A DNA stretch of 64,000 bases from Pithys albifrons albifrons (GCF_047495875.1 NC_092497.1:6478937-6542936); one strand, 5' to 3'. Positions 46,493-61,802 are shown, numbered from the stretch's first letter. Translations and numbers: made by a program. Notes: generated by a model from the sequence alone, not told the origin.

Positions 46493-49400
46493 CAGAGTGG
46501 GAGCTTCAAATAAAGCTTATTGAAGAAGCCCTCCTGGTAAGTCATGAAGTGCAGAAAGGACCCCTTGGCTTTCTAAATTCCTTATCAGAAAGTTATCTTG
46601 GTGGAGCTGAGTCCAATCTTATTCCCAGACTTTGGCAATGGTTTATGACTAACGAGTTATATAGGTGTAATTGAAACTTTATGAGGAAGGCTGTTTTCAG
46701 CTTTATTCAACACCAAAAGCACTATGGTGCTACCCTGTCCATTACTCACAGACAGCTTTGTTTTATCCTTTTCCAGGCAGAGCACTCTACTACAGCAACC
46801 TGTTCTTGTAGTGTCTCACTGTCTGCATCATAAAAGAATTTCTTTTTTATATCTAGTCTGAAATACTAAGTCATAAAAGGCCCATAAAATAATTTCAGCT
46901 TTCAACTTCTTTTCCCTTTTTGTGTTTTCTTTCTGTTTGCTGCCACTAGCACCCATCATGAAACACATTTAGCATGAAAGCCAAGAGGCCAACAGCTGAA
47001 AAACAAAATATTCTTTGTCCAGCAGAAACCTGGCCAGTTTCTGGCAAGCTGGGTCACAAAGAGCCTTTGCAAACCTTTGCCAAAGCAGTTGAGTTGCCAC
47101 AGGTACTACCTTCCCATTAGCTGTTAATAAAAGGAAAGACAGGTACTAGTTTCCAATTGGCTTTTGATAAGAGGAAAGCATGTATATTTCACTTATGTCT
47201 TCAAAAATCACTAAATGGGTCTTTTCAAAAAGTATGGTTGAAATTTAGATGCTGGGTTATATTTGGTTCTTGAAGCACCAGAGATACCTTTCTGTAGAGC
47301 ATCTGAAAATAATTGTCTATACCAACTCAATCCCAGTTTAGTAGGGGTTGTCATTGACAATGAAGACAGCTGCTGCTGCTGCTGAATTATAAAAGAACTG
47401 TGTGTTTCTCTATGAGCTAATCTGGACTATAGCTGCACACAGGTAAAAAGATATCTAGGAAAAAAAACAAAAAGGGGGTAATAGGGGAGCAAGAACATGT
47501 TTTGATAAGCAGGTTAAATGCTGCATTAACTGATCATATATATCTGTTTGTGTAATTATTATTAATGCTGTTATTTGTGTCATTTAGCCATAAAAGACAT
47601 ACAAAATCAAAGTACCAGAGACCCCCACCAGTTTTGTCATTGCTTAAATGCCAGCACACCTCAGCAAGTGGGAATCTCAGGCTCTGTGTGAGGTGAACGT
47701 GGTTTCCTCAAGAGGAATGGGAAGACAGGTCAGGAGTCAAATAGTGCATGACCCTTGATTTCACTTGACATTAAACAGGAGTGTTGAACTCCCCTGAAGC
47801 TCACTGTGCCCTGTATTATATCCGTTCCTTTTTTTTTGGAAAAGCAGTCCTGGAGGGATTCTAACAGAGATGGAGAAAATTTGAATTTTGTCTGATCTTC
47901 CCAGTACACCCAGAAGTTTAAAATCTGACTATGAATTAGATGGACCCAGAGCAATGTTTTCAGATGCATCTAGTGGCTTAAAAGAAAAAAAAAAAAGAAA
48001 AAAGAAAAAAATTCTGAATTTGAAAAGCAATATAAGTATCTGGAAGCCTAAGTCTCTTAGGATTTCACCTTTAAAAAATCAGGCTTTATTTAACTTTGTC
48101 TAATTCAGTACATCTAATTTCACCTTGAAGTTATCTCAGTTCCACTATTTGCACTCACAATAGAAAGCATATTTTGATTTGAATAACTTTCTTTTGTCCT
48201 CCTTTTTCTAATTCTTCAATATTTTACAATTTTTATATATTATTCTAAAAAAGGGTGAAGTTGTACACAATTCCTGTCCAGTACATCAGTGATGGTCTCT
48301 AGTTCTTCACATATAATTACACTTAGCCCTAAGTTCTTTTTCCCTTTTTCCTACAGTTAATGCTCATCTTCAAAAACTCCTACGGGCCACCTCCTTGGAG
48401 AGCTTTGTTAAATCTAATTTTATTAAAATTTAGGATATGAAAGTCTTTTTTGCATAATAATCTATATTTAATATTTTTACTTTTTTTTCCCCCTCTGGAG
48501 ACTTCATTTATAATCACTCTATTTTTTCCACCTTTAATTTTCAGATGATAATATGAAACATTTTGCAGGACAACAAAGTCTAGCTGTTTTGCAGAACTAG
48601 ACTTCACTTCCTATGGACTTTGCTGCAGCTTAGTAGGAATTATGATGGGTGTTTTATCATTGTGCTGTGTGGTGGTCTGAAATGCAGTGAGTTAAGTGAG
48701 GACAGTACTGAAAAATAAGTTTGTCAGAAGATGACATCTTCATTCATAGAGGAAAAAACCTGAGATGTTGAACAAAAAGGTAGATTTTTCTTTTGAACCA
48801 ACGCTGAAGCATCATTAACACAATTGCAAAGAAGAACTAAAAAACTTGTGCCTTTTTAACTTTTAAGAGATCTTCAAGTTCCTGGTTTACTCTCTGGTCA
48901 GGATAAATCTTATAATTTGAAATCTAAGGATCATTGGATTCCTGAAGATGAGATGATAATATTTAATAACAATTCATGTTCTCCAGGGTTGGAAAAGAGA
49001 TAAAGGATGCTGTAGAAGTAATTAAACACAACACACTCATAATCCAGAATCAATAGCATATGATTTATTTTCCTATGTTACATCATAAATTAGCAATAGG
49101 TAATATGAGTGGCTGGATCAATCTCCCTGTATTTTAATATTCTAAAACTTTAGTATCTATTCCAAACCATTAAGTACTGGAAGAATACTCAGAATGAAAG
49201 AAGACACCTGTTTTAGCACTTATTTTAGCTTTGATACTGTTTTGAAACATGGTTTTAACCTGCGCTTTGAGTAGGCATGTGGACCAAGTGATCTTCAGAG
49301 TTCTCATCTGGCCTGAGCTGATCTGACATTCCTGGGGAATGGAACCCTGCTGCCAAACTAAAAAGCATCTATAGACTTTAGACTCTTGAATTTTGGTATT

Positions 49401-51774
49401 TGTATGAACTGTAGGTCTAAGAATCTTTATAGACTCTGATAACCCAGCTAATATGGGTAATGGAAATTGGAGAGGCATCACTGCCCACATGTTGGTGTCA
49501 GGTGTAAGGTGATCTGTGCAGAAGTTCCATGAAGGTACTTGCAGACATCAGCTCAAATGCTAATGACCATAGTTTTGAGTTAAATTCCACAATTAATTTT
49601 TACAGGGGATAATGGTTTCCATTTTGCCTCTTATGAGAACACAAAATATAAGGGCATCACAATGAAATAGGCATAAAAGTTCTCAATTTCTCCAGAAAAT
49701 TCAAGACCAGAAAACTGTGGCTTCTCCATTCTGAAAACCCATCAGGCTCATTAATCTCAAGATACTTTTTATGATTTTAGCCTTTAAGGAAGAATCATTT
49801 TTGTTCTATACATGATGTTTACTTACATTCATTTAAAAACGTGAAAAACAGTGATTTAAAAGTTCTGAATATAGGAGTTTAGGTTGAGTAATTAAAAAAA
49901 AAAGATGACCAAACCAGCTTCTCATCTCACCATTTCCATGAAATGCAGAAAAACACTCCATGTTTTCCAGAGAAATAGTGGTCTTGTCACTTGGGGTATT
50001 CAAAAGAGGTGAAAATGTAACATTCAAAGTTGCAATTCATTCAAAGTGCATCCCTCTGACAAGTTACCTTTCTCTTAAATTAATTTTCCTTGGCCACTGA
50101 GATTAGGAATATGATTCCCTAGAGTAGTAGTTAGAACTTTTACCTGAGTAAGACCAGTTTTCCAATGTTTCTTCATAGATATTTAATATCTTTTATCCAA
50201 TTACTGTTTAATTTAAAGTCAATGGAATTTAGTGTTTAAGTGAATTCATTAACTTAAGTAACTGCTAGTATGAGGAAAGTCCTTTCTCATTTTCTAATAG
50301 TACTACTATTCGAGCACTAAATTTAGCACTTAAGTGTTAAATAAAGGCACAGAAAAGAAGGAAAGGAAAAAGTTTGGAACATAATTTGGGTGACTATGTA
50401 AAGGTCTGATGTTGCTTTAGTGTTAAGGGGTTTGGGTTCACCAAAGGTAAAGAGGACAAATTTGGTACCAAACATGTGCCTGTAAAATCCAGTTTAAACA
50501 ATTACATGGGACTTTACTTTCTCTTTCATAACAAGAAATATTTCTATTTGAAATTACAAGGCAAAGATCTTTTAAAACAATAAAAAATATTTCCATTGCT
50601 TCACAAACAGCTATATTAATCTGTTTTTGTTATGCACAGTTTGAATTATACATAGAAAAAGGGAAATGACAAAGAAGCAGGAACATTTCTTTAGGTGTGA
50701 AGCCTTAAATTGGCTGATAAATTTCCTTTGCTTGCTTCAGTGTATTTTTATATCTTACTGTTAACTATATATAACAAATGTCCAACATTTGTGTTTCTGC
50801 TGAATAACCTTCAAGATTTTTCATAAGTATATAGTCATAAGATACGCATGTGGCTATCACTTTTAGTTCTTTCATTCTCCTGTGATTGTAAGTTGACTGC
50901 CTCTGTGTGAGAGAGTGGCAATTTATATTGACTGAGACAAGTATAACAACCTCTAGTGGCTCAGCTGCCATCACAGTAATTCTGCATCTAGTCCAATTTG
51001 TGAAAAAATGTAACTCTGTGCTTTTGAAGTTTTGATATAACGGAAACAGAATGGAAGGACCATCTGAAAGATCTGGTTAGGACAATACAGTGGGGCATGC
51101 ATTTCAATACAAAGGTTGGCTGTTATCCATCCTTCCCATTGCTTGAGGGAATTCACGGCAAATTCAGGGAAGATAATGTGATGGTTGGTGTGATGCAGTG
51201 TAATGGTGCAGAACTGAGGTAATAATCAGAAAGACAGGGATCTTGTCAATGGATCATAGTTCTTCTGCGAGTTTTCTTCTTTAGTTGACTTTAGGGTTTT
51301 GAAAACTTTGCAGTGCTTCTTTAAAATACAAACACATTATATGAATGTGTTCTCAGGTGTTCTTATTCTATTTAAGGGTGACATTCACAAAACAAAACAA
51401 AATAAGCAAGCAAAATTTTGCAGTCATATGTCTTAAGAGTACCAATTTTAATCTGAGAAGGATCAAAACCCAGCAAAGTATCTCATCTGACTGTCTAGAC
51501 TGCCATGACTCACATAGGCATGGAAAAATCCATTGGTCCAATTCTTCTCTGCCTTTTATGGTTTTCAATTTCTCTTCTCAAAAGTCACCTGTCTAACGCA
51601 TCATTCTCATATATTTCTGCCCATTTTGTTTAAATATTGGTATATGTATGAGCTGTCTGAAATGTGTCTTTCACACAATAATTTAAAAAAATTAAACACA
51701 TACAGAAAGGGTTTTATCAAACATTTCCAAGTTCATGAAATGTTAGAACAACACTCTTAGCCATGTAGTGGAAT
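46493..51774. other. Non-coding stretch
   Basis: More than 5 kb without a supported gene. Small items seen: a (GCT)5 run at about 47369-47384 and A-rich runs near 47981-48009. Open frames up to 106 codons (for example 49170-49490 minus) lack any recognisable domain. Confidence 0.45.
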
Positions 51775-51862
51775 TCTTGGGATATCCTGTGCAGGATCAA
51801 GAGTTGGACTAGATGATTGTGATGGGTCCCATCCAAATCAGCATATTCTATGATTCTGTGAT
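51775..51862 (+). mobile_element. CR1 LINE 3' tail (plus strand)
   Basis: The segment 'tcaagagttggactagatgattgtgatggg' and 'tcccatccaaatcagcatattctatgattctgtgattt' is a CR1 3' end in sense orientation with two octamer units. About 90 bp, strongly 5'-truncated. Confidence 0.85.
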
Positions 51863-52149
51863 TTAAAATTAACTAAGCATTATATAAAGTAAACAGAGAA
51901 ATCATGTTTAAGGGATTTCTGCTTTTATTAATTGTATTTATTTTAATATTCACTACACATGCTACCTCACAAACTCTTACTCAATTTGTCCTACTCTACA
52001 CGGCGTAAGACAACTGCTAATATCTCAAGGAATTAAGGTTTTCACTGTGTTTTACCATAAAGCTTTTAAGATCCCAGTTATCAACAGATTTCCTTACTAT
52101 CTGACTTATCGGCTTTCCAAAGTAGAGTGATATTTAAATCTGTGTTTTA
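51863..52149. other. Short non-coding spacer
   Basis: Nothing recognised. Confidence 0.5.
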
Positions 52150-52700
52150 CTGGCTGTAGGAGGGTGGACAGGGTCATAATTTAGAGGAGCTGAAGAATTG
52201 TAGGGTAAAATGCAGCTGCTTGCTCCCTGGATGGAACTCAGTTGACGTGCTGCCCATACAATGAAAAGCATCTACTCAGAGGGATGTAACAAAGCATGGA
52301 ACAAAGTGAAGACTACATTCTCTCCCTCCATTCAAATCTCAGCAGAAAGGGATTGTGGTATTTTGAAGATCATGAGACCTGTCAGCCAAGGGAGCTGGGT
52401 CAAGGTGTTCTGCTCCTGAGCAAACAACCATGTTGAACCACCTCCTCAGGTGCCATGCTATGACCACTCCCATGTCCCAATAGGTATACCAAGAGAACTT
52501 CACATCAATCAGAAATAAAAGATATTTATGTCTAGAGCCATACAAGAACCACCTAAACATAAAGATATAGTATAAAAATAAATTGGGAATAGAGGGAAAA
52601 TTAGAGAAGACTCCACTGAAAATGTTGGGGTCTATCAATGGGCTGAGTTGACCTTCTCTCAAAGGGATGTTTTAGGTGAGAGTCATACTCTAAACACATT
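52150..52700 (+). mobile_element. Possible solitary LTR-like element (low confidence)
   Basis: This block is less AT-rich than its flanks. It has a TATAAAAA word at 52571-52578 overlapping an AATAAA word, followed by GC-richer sequence ('gggtctatcaatgggctgag', 'gaccttctctcaaaggg'). It could start TGTAGGAGGG near 52155 and end near 'aaaca' at 52698. This layout and wording remind me of avian endogenous-retrovirus LTRs. No gag, pol or env sequence was seen, no primer-binding site was recognised, and no target-site duplication was found. Unique sequence remains possible. Confidence 0.25.
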
Positions 52701-55700
52701 GAATGCTGCATTTAGAACTGGAACATTTTTTGTGCTTGCTCTACAGTATATTAGTAAGTTGCTTCATATTAGAGCTTGTGCATGCTTAATATATCAGTAG
52801 ACTGTTTTAAAACATATTTTTGCAGCCAGACCCTAAAACCAACAACCCTCGAACCTTATTAATCTGTTGTGATTTATACTATCAAAGAGTGTTATCCCAT
52901 GAACTGTTAGAGTGAGTCCTTTCATTTGCCAGCAGCAGATAACACTTTGACAGGGCCTGCTGAGGGGTCTCCATGATGTCGGCTGAGCAATCAAATCACC
53001 TTCCAATCTTCTGAAGCTGTTAGTGAGGAGTATAATAATGAGATGCTGACAGACTGGTCAGACAAAGGGGTCTTGGCTTTCCTGGGGATACCAACAGGCA
53101 AGAATCTAAACTTGCCCCCTTTGCATGACACTGAGATAAAGTGCAATGCAAGGGGCAGCTTAACAGAGGAACAATTGCATATGCACAGATATGTGTGGCT
53201 ATACACAAAGACCCACATATGAAACCTAATGCATGCATCTATGGTTTTACTGCATTTGTAGGCTAATATTGGACTTCCACTAATACCAATAGGACCTTTC
53301 TCCACAGTGTCTCAGCAATGTTCCTTAAGAGTAATACAGGAAGGTGATTCTAGTCATGGAAATTATTCATCAGTTTGTACTCATTCACTCCTCAGCTGAT
53401 ACTGCCAGCTGTGGTGTGAGCATACGTCCAGCAGAAAATGGGCCCAGACTATTGATTCATCTAGGTTAATAGACTAGAGTTTTCTCTTTAAACATATGGA
53501 GTCAGATGGCAGCCATGAAGAGCTGTAAGGTCAGCAAAGCATCTCTGAAATTTTAGGTGTCTTTAGGGAACACCAAAGTGTTAAAGATGTGTGACTAAAA
53601 CTAGGTCTCTGTCTTTTAGGTTTTCTAATACTTATTTGTTGGTATCTAAACATGGTATATATTTTCAGGCAACTTTGTTATCAAAATAGCATTTAATTTC
53701 ATCTGGTGATTCAGGGTTTGGACACAGTGCTGATGTGCCATAGGAAGCAAAAGTATGTTTTCAGCTATCTTATAAATCAAATAATAAGTTTAAGCATGTC
53801 ACTCAAGCTACTGAACAGAATGCATAGTATTTAGACGTTTCTCTTATTGGATATGTGATTAAATTCTGAGAACCTTCAGATGCCAGCATGCAAAAAAGTG
53901 CTGCAGGATAAACTAGTATGCAGAGAGACAACAGACATATTAACTTAAGGTACTTAGAATATACACTGTGGCTGCCAAGAACATGGAAGGTGGTTTATCT
54001 CTGTCTCCATCAAGTGACGTAACTATTATAATGTTCCTTTGGTCTTTTTACTCTATATCTTTGTTTTTATCCTCCACCACCAAAATTCAGATTAATAAAT
54101 AATATAGCTTCAGCAGACAGAGTGAAAATCAGTGTTCTCTGTCTTTTGCCTCCAAGTGGGATGACATACATCATGTTGGTTGGCACATACTGGATGAAGA
54201 AATGTTTGAGCCCCATTAAAGTGTGGAACTGAACATATCTCCCACATCTTTGCAAAGTGCTCATGCTACTAAGATGTTAATTTAAAGAAAAGATGACAAC
54301 CATTAATCTGCTTGAAAAGAGAGGTGGAAACCACTGCAGCTCACAGATATTCCTATTACTATAAATGCTTATTAGGCCTTTTTAAGATTGTCTTCTAGAA
54401 TTAGATTCCCCAGGAGACTTGGACAGAAGAAAGCCTAGTTTCTGCATTGTAATCAATATTAGGTGTGAGTTAGGCAGCTCATCCCTGCCAAACCTTAATA
54501 CAGTTATAGGTACCTGGGGAACCTTAAACTAAAGTCAGGTGGCAAAGGATTTTAAGCTCCTTGGACATTAGGGGTCAGCTAAGGATGACAGTTTAAGTGC
54601 TTACTGTACATTTTGTGTAAGTCTTAGATTAGATACTCAAGTCCTTATATCCCATTGGGCCCTGAGTCTTTGATGCATTGCTGTAAGCCCAGGCATTTAG
54701 CTGACATGCTTAGTCACTTAAGCTCCTGATAGAGGGAGAGTAAGGCCACCTGTAACCTCAATCACTCTTTTGAGTTCCCATCTTTCTCAATTGACTGCAG
54801 AAGAAACCCAGGGAGAACAAGTTTTCAGATTTGGGTGTTCTTCAGGTATTATTTTAATACTTAAAGCTGGACAAAACATCATCACTTAGTGCTGAAAGTC
54901 ACAGAGGAACTTTTTGATGAACAGGAATTGAGTCTGTTCACAGAGTTCAAAATCCCAGTGCTATAATCTACCCTTGTGCACACACACTCACTTTGTTCGT
55001 ATCTTCCTTCCTCAATTCACATGCTTTCATGGCTGCATTTACCCAGCAGGAATATTGGAGTCTTTGTTAAAGCAAAACCGGTACACTCTTGAATGAAAGT
55101 TAGGACGGCAAATGAATGAAGAGTGACAAAACACATTTCACACACATGCAAAATTTGTTGCTCAGAGTACAGTTTTTATCACGTGATCTGAATTGTCAGT
55201 GCAGCAGAAAAAGTTTTTCTTTCATTTAAAAGTTACAAAGTGTTTCTATCTATTTGATCTGAAAGTCAGCCATTGCTGCCAGACCACTGCATTGTAGCAG
55301 CAGCATTTCAGAGTGTGCAGTTTACTGAAATCTAGGCTGGCATTTTACATTATTAAGACTACATAAAAAGCTTTATCAAATTGCCAAGACCCATTTCCCC
55401 TATTCTTCCACTTTAAGTGTTACCTGGGTTTATATCACTGCTAATGTGAAACACTTGCTCACAGCAGCAAGTAGCAATTCTGGATACATCAAACCCCAGG
55501 TGAGGAGTAATTATGATTCAATGTCAAGATTAATGTTGTCATAACTGTAAAATATGTCTGACATGACAAAGCCCCCCCTGCTGTTTGAGAATAGCCCAGA
55601 AACAAATGCTTTAGAACAACTCCAGCATTTCCCTTAGCATCCTTAGTGACAGGCAAATCTCTAGCTCATTCTCAAATAAGGTTGGAGAAAGCATTGAGAA

Positions 55701-58700
55701 GGGGAAAAAAAAAAGAAAGAAAAAAAAAAAGGGCAGATGGGATGAAAATAAAATAGAATCATCTATTCTGTACCCAAACTGCTATGTGGTGGGGTCAGAG
55801 GGAGAGGAGTGTTGAAAGATAAAACAAATAACTTTAGTTTAGTTTAAAAGTACCCATAGTTAGAAATTTTTGTGACTTCAATGACAAATATGTTCCAAAG
55901 AGCTCTTTGATGAATGTGTGGAATTGTCTCCTTGTCTTCTCAGTACCACTTAAGACAAAAAAAGAAAAAAGAAAAATATAGATTTGATAATTCAAGCAAT
56001 CATCTTTAGCTTCTGTTGTTTTCCATTAGCAACAGGAACATACTCTTGCAGAGAAACACAAAATGTTGTTTCCAGAGCTACTGCTGAGTTTTGCAGCATG
56101 CCAGGACTTGATTCACTTGTTCCAAGAGCAGCTCAGAAAGGTGGTTAGAGACAGTTTTCAGTACTTTATTCATCCCAGTTATCTGTTGCTGCCTATTAGA
56201 GTGAACAAAACATCATGGCATTGTTTATCACAGGCTTTACATTTGCTAATAACACTGTTGTTTATTGCTTGGAACATGCTGTATGCAGTCAATGTGGGTT
56301 CTGTTATTCCTTCGTGCTAATCCCCACAAGCTTTCAGACCCATTTCTCTTTTCTTTCACAATAAAACTGGACAATTCTGAATCAGTATAGCTTTCTCCCA
56401 CAATTTTTCATTCAAAACTTGCCTACCATCCCATAGATGAATGTTTCTGGCCTTATTTCAGAGCTGTCCTTATTTAAATCCAGGCAAATCAAAATCCAGG
56501 GCCACATCCATCCAGGTATTTTGAAAATGAATGTTAATTTAATGAATTATCTGAATAGTCTGAAAAGTTAAACATTTTTTCACTTCCATGAACTGTGTCT
56601 GTGAGTCTGATTCTCTCTTTGGTCAATCTGTTCATTTGTAATTCCACCAATTTCAGTAAAATACACAAGAAACTGGGCAAGATCCAGCACAGATCTGGCA
56701 CAATAATGCCATAGGAGACTAAGCAGGCTTTCCTCAAAGTAGAGGCACAGGTAATGGAGACAAAGTTTGCCAGAACAGGTCTTTGCTAAAGATCTAGTAT
56801 TATGGATAATTTGGAATTATTCATGATAGCAACATACAGAACCATCTTGCCACAGTATTTAAAATATTTTTACAGATTTCAGCATGGACATTTGAATATG
56901 ACTGTTCTGCAAAAATCATTGGACACAGCACCATCCTGGCAGTGCAGTAAAAGCTGCTGGCAGCTGAGGGCTGTGCTGCAATGAGCCCTTTCTCACAGCA
57001 GATTAATCAGGGTATCAAAACACTATCATCTGCCTCCTTTTCACATAATCCAATGAGCAGTTATTAATCACAGAGATATTTGTAGTATATCCCAAGATCT
57101 TTTTAAGAATTTATTGATATGAATGAGGACATTTTCCAATAAAGTGGAAATTAGAGGAAAAAATGTGTAAAGCAATCTGTTTAGAACAAAAGGTTGGGTT
57201 TGTGATGGATAGAGCATGTGGTGGTTGTTGTGGTTGTTTTGAAATGTGGAAACCTTTCATTTCCATAGAGCAAATACTTTTGCTTCAGCTGAATACATTT
57301 TTTTTCCTACATTCAAATGTATTTAGTTTTCTTTGTTTAGATTATTTTATATGTATATCCACCTATAAGTTATATTTATTTAATGTTATAAAATCTATAT
57401 AATTTATCATTAAGGTTTTAAAGGAAACAAAATCAACTTTAGAAATACATATTTCTTTGTTTCCCATTATTAAAATATTTTTCCTCTGGAAAAGAAAATA
57501 ATGTATCAACATTATTGGAATGAAATGAAAAAGTCAAAATTTCTTTCTTTAACATTCTCTGGATGAAAATTTAGTTTATATACAATCAATTACAAATAAA
57601 TGTTTCAATATTTAAAAAAAGGGCATTTTAATGCAAAACTTACTGTAGGGTTTAAAGTCAAAATTTGTGAATATATTCTGTAAGGTGAAATTACTTTGGT
57701 GATATTTTTTCTGAGAATTATGCATTTATTATTCATACTTACATTCTTTATTAACAACTACAAATACATCCTTTGTGAGTTTGGATTTTAAAAATAGTAA
57801 AGTAATGTCCACAAAAATGTCAGACATCTAACATAACTGAGCTCTAGTCCCTAACTAGGAGTCCTACAAACTATTGCACTGTGTGTAATAGAAAGCAAAG
57901 TGACAAAAGCCCTCTTTACACTCTAGAACTGTTGACTGAGCTCTCTCACTGTGTGTTTTACTGCTACATGTCAATCTGGGCCATTACAGTAAAAGATCAC
58001 ACCACATGCTTCTCTAAGTGACTTGGTTTGCCAGACCAGTTGACAGATATCACCATTAGTCTTGAACTGAAAGAAGTTTAGCGATCAAAAGACAAAGAAT
58101 ATGCCTGCATTAAAATAAGATGTAGCAAATATATGCTGCCTTTATTTTAATTAGTGGCTTTGCAGTAGTACAAGTTTCAGGCAAGACTGTACATGCCATT
58201 CAAGTCCCCTTGGCCTTGATATCAGTATTTAGATTGACAGTTCTTGCTAAAGTCTGTCACAAGATCTTCATTGACATTTTTATCCATCCTAGAAACATTG
58301 AAGGTATCAGGAGTTACTAGTCTCATGGAACAATCTGGGTTGGAATAAACCTCAGGCTGTCACCCTGTCAATAATAGGGCTAACCTTATGTTAGATGAGG
58401 TTGCAAGGGACTTGTACTTCCCAGTCATATCTCCAGATGCAGAAGCAAAGCAGAGTAATCATGTATTAGACGTGATACAGTCCCTAGCCATCACTTGCTT
58501 TTTTGGTTAATCACACATTTCCTTGTACTGCTTTGGAGGTGGGCTTTCCTCATGGTCTGACAATACATCTTGAGAATATGTCTGACCAAAGGAGGAAAAA
58601 GTAAACACCCCTATGTGAAATGGTTGCATGTCTCCACAAATTTTTAGCTATTGCTCCTGTTTTCCCCACTCTCTGACTTTTATTTGCTTGTTACACTTTC

Positions 58701-58923
58701 TAAAAGGCTGTCAGTAGTCCTTATACTATGTTTCCTTCTCTGATGGGAGATGCTGTCTCTGCTGGAGATACTCATAACATTTTCTATTGTCTCAAGACAT
58801 TTAACTTACTATTTATTGAAGACTACTTTAAAGATCATGCATTTTACACTTTCAATAGCATTAGAAATGTTTCCCATTCTTCCACAGCCATTTTTAATTT
58901 TATCAGATGGGTGACTTGAATAA
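52701..58923. other. Non-coding stretch
   Basis: About 6.2 kb without a supported gene or recognisable interspersed repeat. Low-complexity A-rich patches lie at about 55706-55731 and 55956-55978. Confidence 0.45.
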
Positions 58924-58959
58924 ACACACGCACACACACACACACACACATATATATGT
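58924..58959 (+). repeat. (CA)n-(TA)n microsatellite
   Basis: An ACAC run with one early G interruption (cacacgcacaca) is followed by tatatatgta. Confidence 0.9.
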
Positions 58960-61802
58960 ATTTTTGTTCCCATAAAATAAAAATTTGTAGCCTTCCTTAT
59001 AAAGCAAAGGACTTACAGGAAAAAAGAAATCATCAAGGAAGAACAGTCTTTCCCTCCACTTTCTAAACTTGAACATCATCATTAAAACAAGTGCTAAACA
59101 ACCATTTTACTATTGTTCTGATTATAATGATTAGTCAAAGCTCAATGATAAATCAATGATAAGTCAAAGGCAAAATTTAGGAAAATATGTGTTTTCTTTT
59201 TATGCCCTCCAAAATATCCTTGAATTACTTTTTGTACTACCTAGTCAGTGATGATAACCAACACAGAGCAGACCTTTATCTGAGAAAAAACATAGAATAG
59301 GCATTTTCTGCTGAATAAAATCTTGTAGCTCTTTTACACTGACTGTTAGAGACTAAGCTGAGCAGAACATGTTTCTCTTTCTGAACTAGAGCTGTGAGCT
59401 AATGCAGCTGCTTGCCACATCTCGTCTCCAGAAGTACTCTAGTCCTGATGTCTCATTTTTGTTAAGTCCTGTATACTGGGAATTCTCACTAACCAAGACA
59501 TACAATCATGGGAACATGGTAGGTTGAGTAGTTCCTTCACACCTCTGTGCCATGTTTTGGAAGTGGAGTACATATGAATTTAAGGATTACCGTTCGTCCT
59601 TGCCCTTACAGACATGTGTGACCCTTGACAAATCATCTTTCTCTGTACATCAACCCTTATCTCCAAAGTGACAGAGACCAATTCCTATCTCTTTTCACCT
59701 CACTGGGGAAATACCTTATTGTTTTTACATATGTAACATGTTGGTACACAAGACCTCAACCTCAGTGGACATCTAGGAGCCCCTGTTTTATCTCTGCTAG
59801 GGATGCAATTCTTAAAACATGTAGCAGGACCAGTTTTGGCAAATATTTGAAGAGAAACACTCAAAGGAATGCACTCAAAGGAAATAAACAGAGATAAACA
59901 ATGTCTTTTTCTATTAAATATGCCAAGGTAAATAAACAGATTTGAATGGATGTGTTTGTAGCACATACATTCAGTGCTCTAGGCTGGGCTGGGTTAAATT
60001 CCACTCTCAGTGCAGCCTAGACAATTTTGCAGGCTTTGTATCTTAATTAAATCTTTCTAATGATTCAGAGCAATTTTTAAACTCCCACTTTACATTTGTT
60101 AACTTGCTAACATGTACTGCATATATACCTTCAGATCCCAGAATAACATTATGGATAAAGAATGGTTTGGAACTTTAAAACTTAATTTAACTATGATTCA
60201 AATTATTTAATTATTTATTTCCAAATAAAACATATTGGCTGATACTTTATTATAAATAACCTAACCATTAAATTCAGAAGCCCTACTGAAAATAAAATAA
60301 TCTTGATAACAAAGCTTATTTAGGAAGTTACAATAAAATACGGAGTGGTTTTTACTTTACTTATGTGACTCCATCTATCTGCATAGTAATTCTCAACAAT
60401 GCTTAGTTCTATTGCCCATTTGTAAGTTGATACAGTTATATACTACAAACAGATGTTAAATTAGTTTATAAAAACACCTAGGAACAACTGTAGCAGCAGA
60501 TTGCTTGTAAGTAATAGGCAAGATTATAACATTCAGATTACAACAAAATGCAATAGCTTCATGCACTGGCACAAATGAAAAATATATATATACCATGGAC
60601 AAGGCACAAAATGGATCAAATTAAGATAATGCCAAAATAAATGGACTCAATATTATGATAATATTAAAGAACTTTACTAGCACTGTGGTCATGCCAAAGA
60701 ATGTTAATGTGTCTTCTATAACTACTGCTAATGTTGCCAGCAAAGTAATAGTTTGAAATCTTACTAATATTCTTTAAATACAAAAATATTTGCAGCATAT
60801 TCAAACCCAAAACTGTAAAATGGAAAGATGGAATATCTTGTTGTAACAAGTGTAGCAACAAAACCTGAATCCACACTGTTCATGTAAAAAAAAAAATTCC
60901 AAATAAGTGGCTATTTTATTCAGTAAAACTGAGGAATTGCATTACAATAGAGGCACTGGCATAACCCTAACAGCAACAGCACAAATGTCAGTTCTATAAT
61001 GAGGCAGAATTCTCTGCTGCTTTTCTAATCTCTAGAGACATGATTCTACAGCAAATTAAAATAAAAGAAAATAAAGTAAAATATATTAAAAAATAAACCT
61101 AAATGATATACAACAAACAGGCTGGTGATGTTTTTGATTTTTTTTTTTGGGGGGGGGTTACCCCTTGCTAGACATGTTGCCAATCCAAATTAGGTTAAAT
61201 AAGACTTGAAATTAGTTCAGTCTCTATTAACACCCTAGTAGAAAGAGATATGCATGGGGAGAAATGTGATTAACTAGCTGAAACGTATTACAAATTACAA
61301 AAGAAGAATGGACCACTGGACAAGCATGGGGTATGTTTGAAGTTAGACTGTTGTGCAAGGAGAAATTTTGGAGCGGAGCAGAAGAAAATGAAGATTATTT
61401 CTGTCTGTTTTAAAATATATGTAGAGTTTACTCTAAAAGAGGTTTCTAATTCTGCCTTACAGAAGTGTTTATTGCAGCCTCTGTAGAAGAACTAGCTCTG
61501 TTGATTCTATCAGCCTTTTATGCATTGTGACTAGCATTACAATGACTGACGCAACTCAGTGAGTAAAAAAACTAAAGTTTCCTTTCTCCCTCGGTCCCCC
61601 ACCTCTCTCTTCAGCAGATCAATATGCTTGAAGAAAATGTCACAGACTCCATTGAAGGTAATAGGTTTAGATCACCATTACATTTTCTATTCAATGAACT
61701 GAGTATGTTTGGTCCATTTCTGCTGGAAAATTCACCTGTTTGAAAAGATTCATTTTCTTCAATGCAGTAGAATATAACAGCAGAGCAGTGATACCTGCAG
61801 CA
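58960..61802. other. Non-coding spacer
   Basis: Nothing gene-like. A T10-G9 homopolymer junction occurs at about 61139-61157. Confidence 0.5.

Noticed and set aside
49170..49490. 106-codon minus-strand frame
   Set aside because: No domain or start context; chance frame.
52339..52662. 107-codon minus-strand frame
   Set aside because: Falls inside the LTR-like candidate; no domain, likely chance.
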